Shown here: piece by piece, positions 6,267-7,569 of the stretch
Layout of the letters: each line of letters starts with the position of its first letter
Position numbering within the stretch: the first letter of the stretch is position 1
Origin: SZAS-79 sp038319115
GTDB lineage: Bacteria; Pseudomonadota; Gammaproteobacteria; Burkholderiales; SG8-39
DNA length: 7,569 nucleotides
Direction of reading: 5' to 3'
NCBI GenBank assembly: GCA_038319115.1
Contig: JBBQCV010000171.1
Span: 1 to 7,569 of the forward strand
Translations under genes and position numbers: made by a program
The notes under the pieces: model-generated
Told to the model about the DNA's origin: nothing
The model's input: only the letters and a program-made list of their open reading frames with translations
Databases searched by the model: none

Positions 6267-7208
6267 TCAGTGTCCGGTGCGCGCGGCGTCGCGCATGCAG
6301 AGGAGCGAACGCAGCGCGATTCCCGACGCGACATTGCAGCCGGGCGAGAGAATGAAGTTGCGCGCGCCGCCTGCCTGAGTGAATGCGTCGGCGACTTCGG
6401 CGCGGATCTCGGGCAGCGAGCGTTCCTGCAGGCGGGTTTCGTCCACGCCGCCCATGAGGCATTTGCCGGTCAGCCCGCGCACTGCGGCGATCAAAGGATT
6501 GCCCGGCAGGCGGTCGGACCAGCTGATTGCCTCGCAGGGATAGTCGAGGATGCGGGAGAGGTCGAGCGGGTTGCCGTGCGCGTGCACGATCCTGGCCATG
6601 CCTTGCATCGACTCGAGCAGGCGCAGGTCGAACGGACGGTGGAACGCGCGGAATTCGGCATCGCTGATGCCGCGCGCCGAGGGGGAAAGGATGCAGGCGT
6701 TGGTCGCGTAAAGCATGCCGTCGACCGGAATCCGGCGCGCTTCGGCGACGTAATCGACGAAAGTATCGGCCAGTGCGTCTAGCATCGCGCGGGCCTCTTC
6801 CGGATGGCTGCGGATGAAAGCCGCGCGCGAGAAGCCGACCGCGAACAGGAGCGAGAAGAAGGGCTCGAACAATGTGTCGATGAGGGGAATGTCCGGGCCG
6901 AGTTCGCGGCGCATGATGCGCAGGCACTCGAGCTGCTCGGCAAAGATGCGTTCCGTCATCGGCTGTCTGGCGAAGCGCAGCATGTCGGCGGGCGAGGCGA
7001 TCGTCTCGATACCCGCCGGCGGCGCGGGGCGATAGTCGTTCATGACCTTGCAGATGTCCCAGTCGCACGCGGCGTAAAACGCGAGCTGGCGGCGCGCGTT
7101 TTCCGCGCCGTCGAGCGCATCGGTGGCGAAGTTGCACCACGCCACGCTCGGCGCGTAGTCGACCGGCAGGCCCTGCAGGGCGGCCCGGAATCGCTGCATC
7201 TTGTTCAT
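6267..7208 (-). CDS. Uroporphyrinogen decarboxylase-superfamily protein (URO-D fold), unknown substrate
   Basis: This is a 313-residue cytosolic protein of the URO-D/MtaA/CmuA superfamily. That superfamily includes haem-pathway decarboxylases and corrinoid methyltransferases. It has typical architecture: MQRFRAALQGLPVDYAPSVAW at the N-terminus, a central LIDTLFEPFFSLLFAVG, then VHAHGNPLDLSRIL (His209, His211), CLMGGVDETRLQ (about 251-262) and NFILSPGCNVASGIA (Cys291). It is not authentic HemE: the HemE N-terminal substrate-binding signature (MRQAGRY) is absent. MtaA/CmuA-type members bind zinc with a His-x-Cys pair plus a distal Cys; here the HxC cysteine is replaced (HAHGN), leaving one candidate Cys. 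The start is placed at ATG 7208; ATG 7199 and TTG 7253 are alternatives, and no strong Shine-Dalgarno distinguishes them. It lies 37 nt downstream of the BaiN-type flavoprotein gene on the same strand, so they may be cotranscribed. Its stop is 1 nt from the amidohydrolase stop. The function cannot be named. Confidence 0.8.
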   Translation of the reverse strand: MNKMQRFRAALQGLPVDYAPSVAWCNFATDALDGAENARRQLAFYAACDWDICKVMNDYRPAPPAGIETIASPADMLRFARQPMTERIFAEQLECLRIMRRELGPDIPLIDTLFEPFFSLLFAVGFSRAAFIRSHPEEARAMLDALADTFVDYVAEARRIPVDGMLYATNACILSPSARGISDAEFRAFHRPFDLRLLESMQGMARIVHAHGNPLDLSRILDYPCEAISWSDRLPGNPLIAAVRGLTGKCLMGGVDETRLQERSLPEIRAEVADAFTQAGGARNFILSPGCNVASGIALRSLLCMRDAARTGH

Positions 7209-7245
7209 GGTCGGGCGATCATACCGTGGGCTGTCGCGCTTCCGC

Positions 7246-7569
7246 TCACGCAAACTGTCCTGCCACCCATCCGGAGGACCACGCCCACTGGAAGTTGTAG
7301 CCGCCCAGCCATCCGGTCACGTCGAGGACTTCGCCAATGAAATACAGCCCGGCAACGTCGGCGGTTTCCATGGTCTTGGACGAGAGCGCCCGGGTGTCGA
7401 TTCCGCCGAGCGTCACCTCCGCCTTGGCATAGCCCAGCGTTCCAGATGGCGACAGCCGCCATGCGTTGAGCGCGGCGGCCGCGTCCTCCAGTTCGCGGCT
7501 CGACGATTCGCACAGGGGGCGCACTTGCCCGTGCAGCTCGCACCAGGCCTGCGCGAAGCGGCGCGGGAG
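7246..7569 (-). CDS. BaiN/HI0933-family NAD(P)/FAD-dependent oxidoreductase, C-terminal 107 residues (partial at right edge)
   Basis: This is the C-terminus of a flavoprotein of the HI0933/YhiN/BaiN family; full-length members are about 390-420 residues. The signature is unmistakable: AEVTLGGIDTRALSSKTMET, then GLYFIGEVLDVTGWLGGYNF followed by QWAWSSGWVAGQFA. This is the conserved FAD-contacting end, where GLYFIGEVLD-TGWLGGYN closes over the flavin. The frame is open from the window edge to TGA at 7246-7248. Biochemical roles in the family are poorly defined; the BaiN members of gut bacteria were proposed to act on bile acids, which need not apply here. It appears to be the upstream partner of the URO-D-like gene, with 37 nt between them and no terminator visible. 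The N-terminal Rossmann motif lies outside the window. Confidence 0.92.
   Translation of the reverse strand, partial: LPRRFAQAWCELHGQVRPLCESSSRELEDAAAALNAWRLSPSGTLGYAKAEVTLGGIDTRALSSKTMETADVAGLYFIGEVLDVTGWLGGYNFQWAWSSGWVAGQFA

Noticed and set aside
6255..6275. Possible bidirectional terminator between the convergent stops
   Set aside because: Only 1 nt separates the two stops, and I see no GC-rich stem followed by a T-run on either strand.

Overview
The window is a GC-rich, densely coding piece of a proteobacterial chromosome. It is most likely betaproteobacterial (Burkholderiales-like). That guess rests on base composition, codon use, and a 14-residue remnant that matches the C-terminus of Bug/TctC solute-binding proteins, which are very abundant in that group. 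No RNA gene, IS element, CRISPR array or phage gene is visible, and no gene-free stretch exceeds about 130 bases.

Layout. (1) 1-1495, minus strand: the N-terminal 498 residues of a dimethylglycine/sarcosine dehydrogenase-like flavoprotein that runs off the left edge. (2) 1496-1624: a short spacer holding the last 14 codons of a Bug-family gene whose body is missing. (3) 1625-3193, minus: a secreted family-5 ABC substrate-binding protein with no permease or ATPase gene beside it. (4) 3288-4340, minus: a GlxA/GbdR-type regulator (DJ-1/PfpI-like domain plus AraC HTH). (5) 4400-6265, plus, divergent from the regulator: a YtcJ-like metal-dependent amidohydrolase (amidohydrolase family 3) with an unusual C-terminal tail. 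(6) 6267-7208, minus, convergent with the amidohydrolase: a uroporphyrinogen decarboxylase-superfamily protein of unknown substrate. (7) 7246-7569, minus: the C-terminus of a BaiN/HI0933-type flavoprotein, cut by the right edge.

How it may fit together. Genes 1-5 look like a small catabolic island: uptake of a solute by the binding protein, hydrolysis by the amidohydrolase, and oxidative N-demethylation by the flavoprotein, under a regulator of the family that controls glycine betaine, dimethylglycine and carnitine catabolism. The substrate cannot be read from the sequence.

The strongest new signal is regulatory. A nearly identical 18-bp palindromic element (GATGTCC-NN-AATGGACAA, core TGTCC-N5-GGACA) occurs exactly twice, on opposite strands at either end of the regulator gene. 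Each copy points toward a target gene and lies 78 or 80 nt upstream of that gene's start codon (binding protein and amidohydrolase). In both copies the distal half overlaps a plausible -35 hexamer, TGGACA. This looks like a bipartite local regulon. Other points of note are the Bug remnant, the amidohydrolase tail that runs to within 1 nt of the convergent gene, and the UroD-like protein that lacks the usual Zn-site cysteine of MtaA-type relatives.
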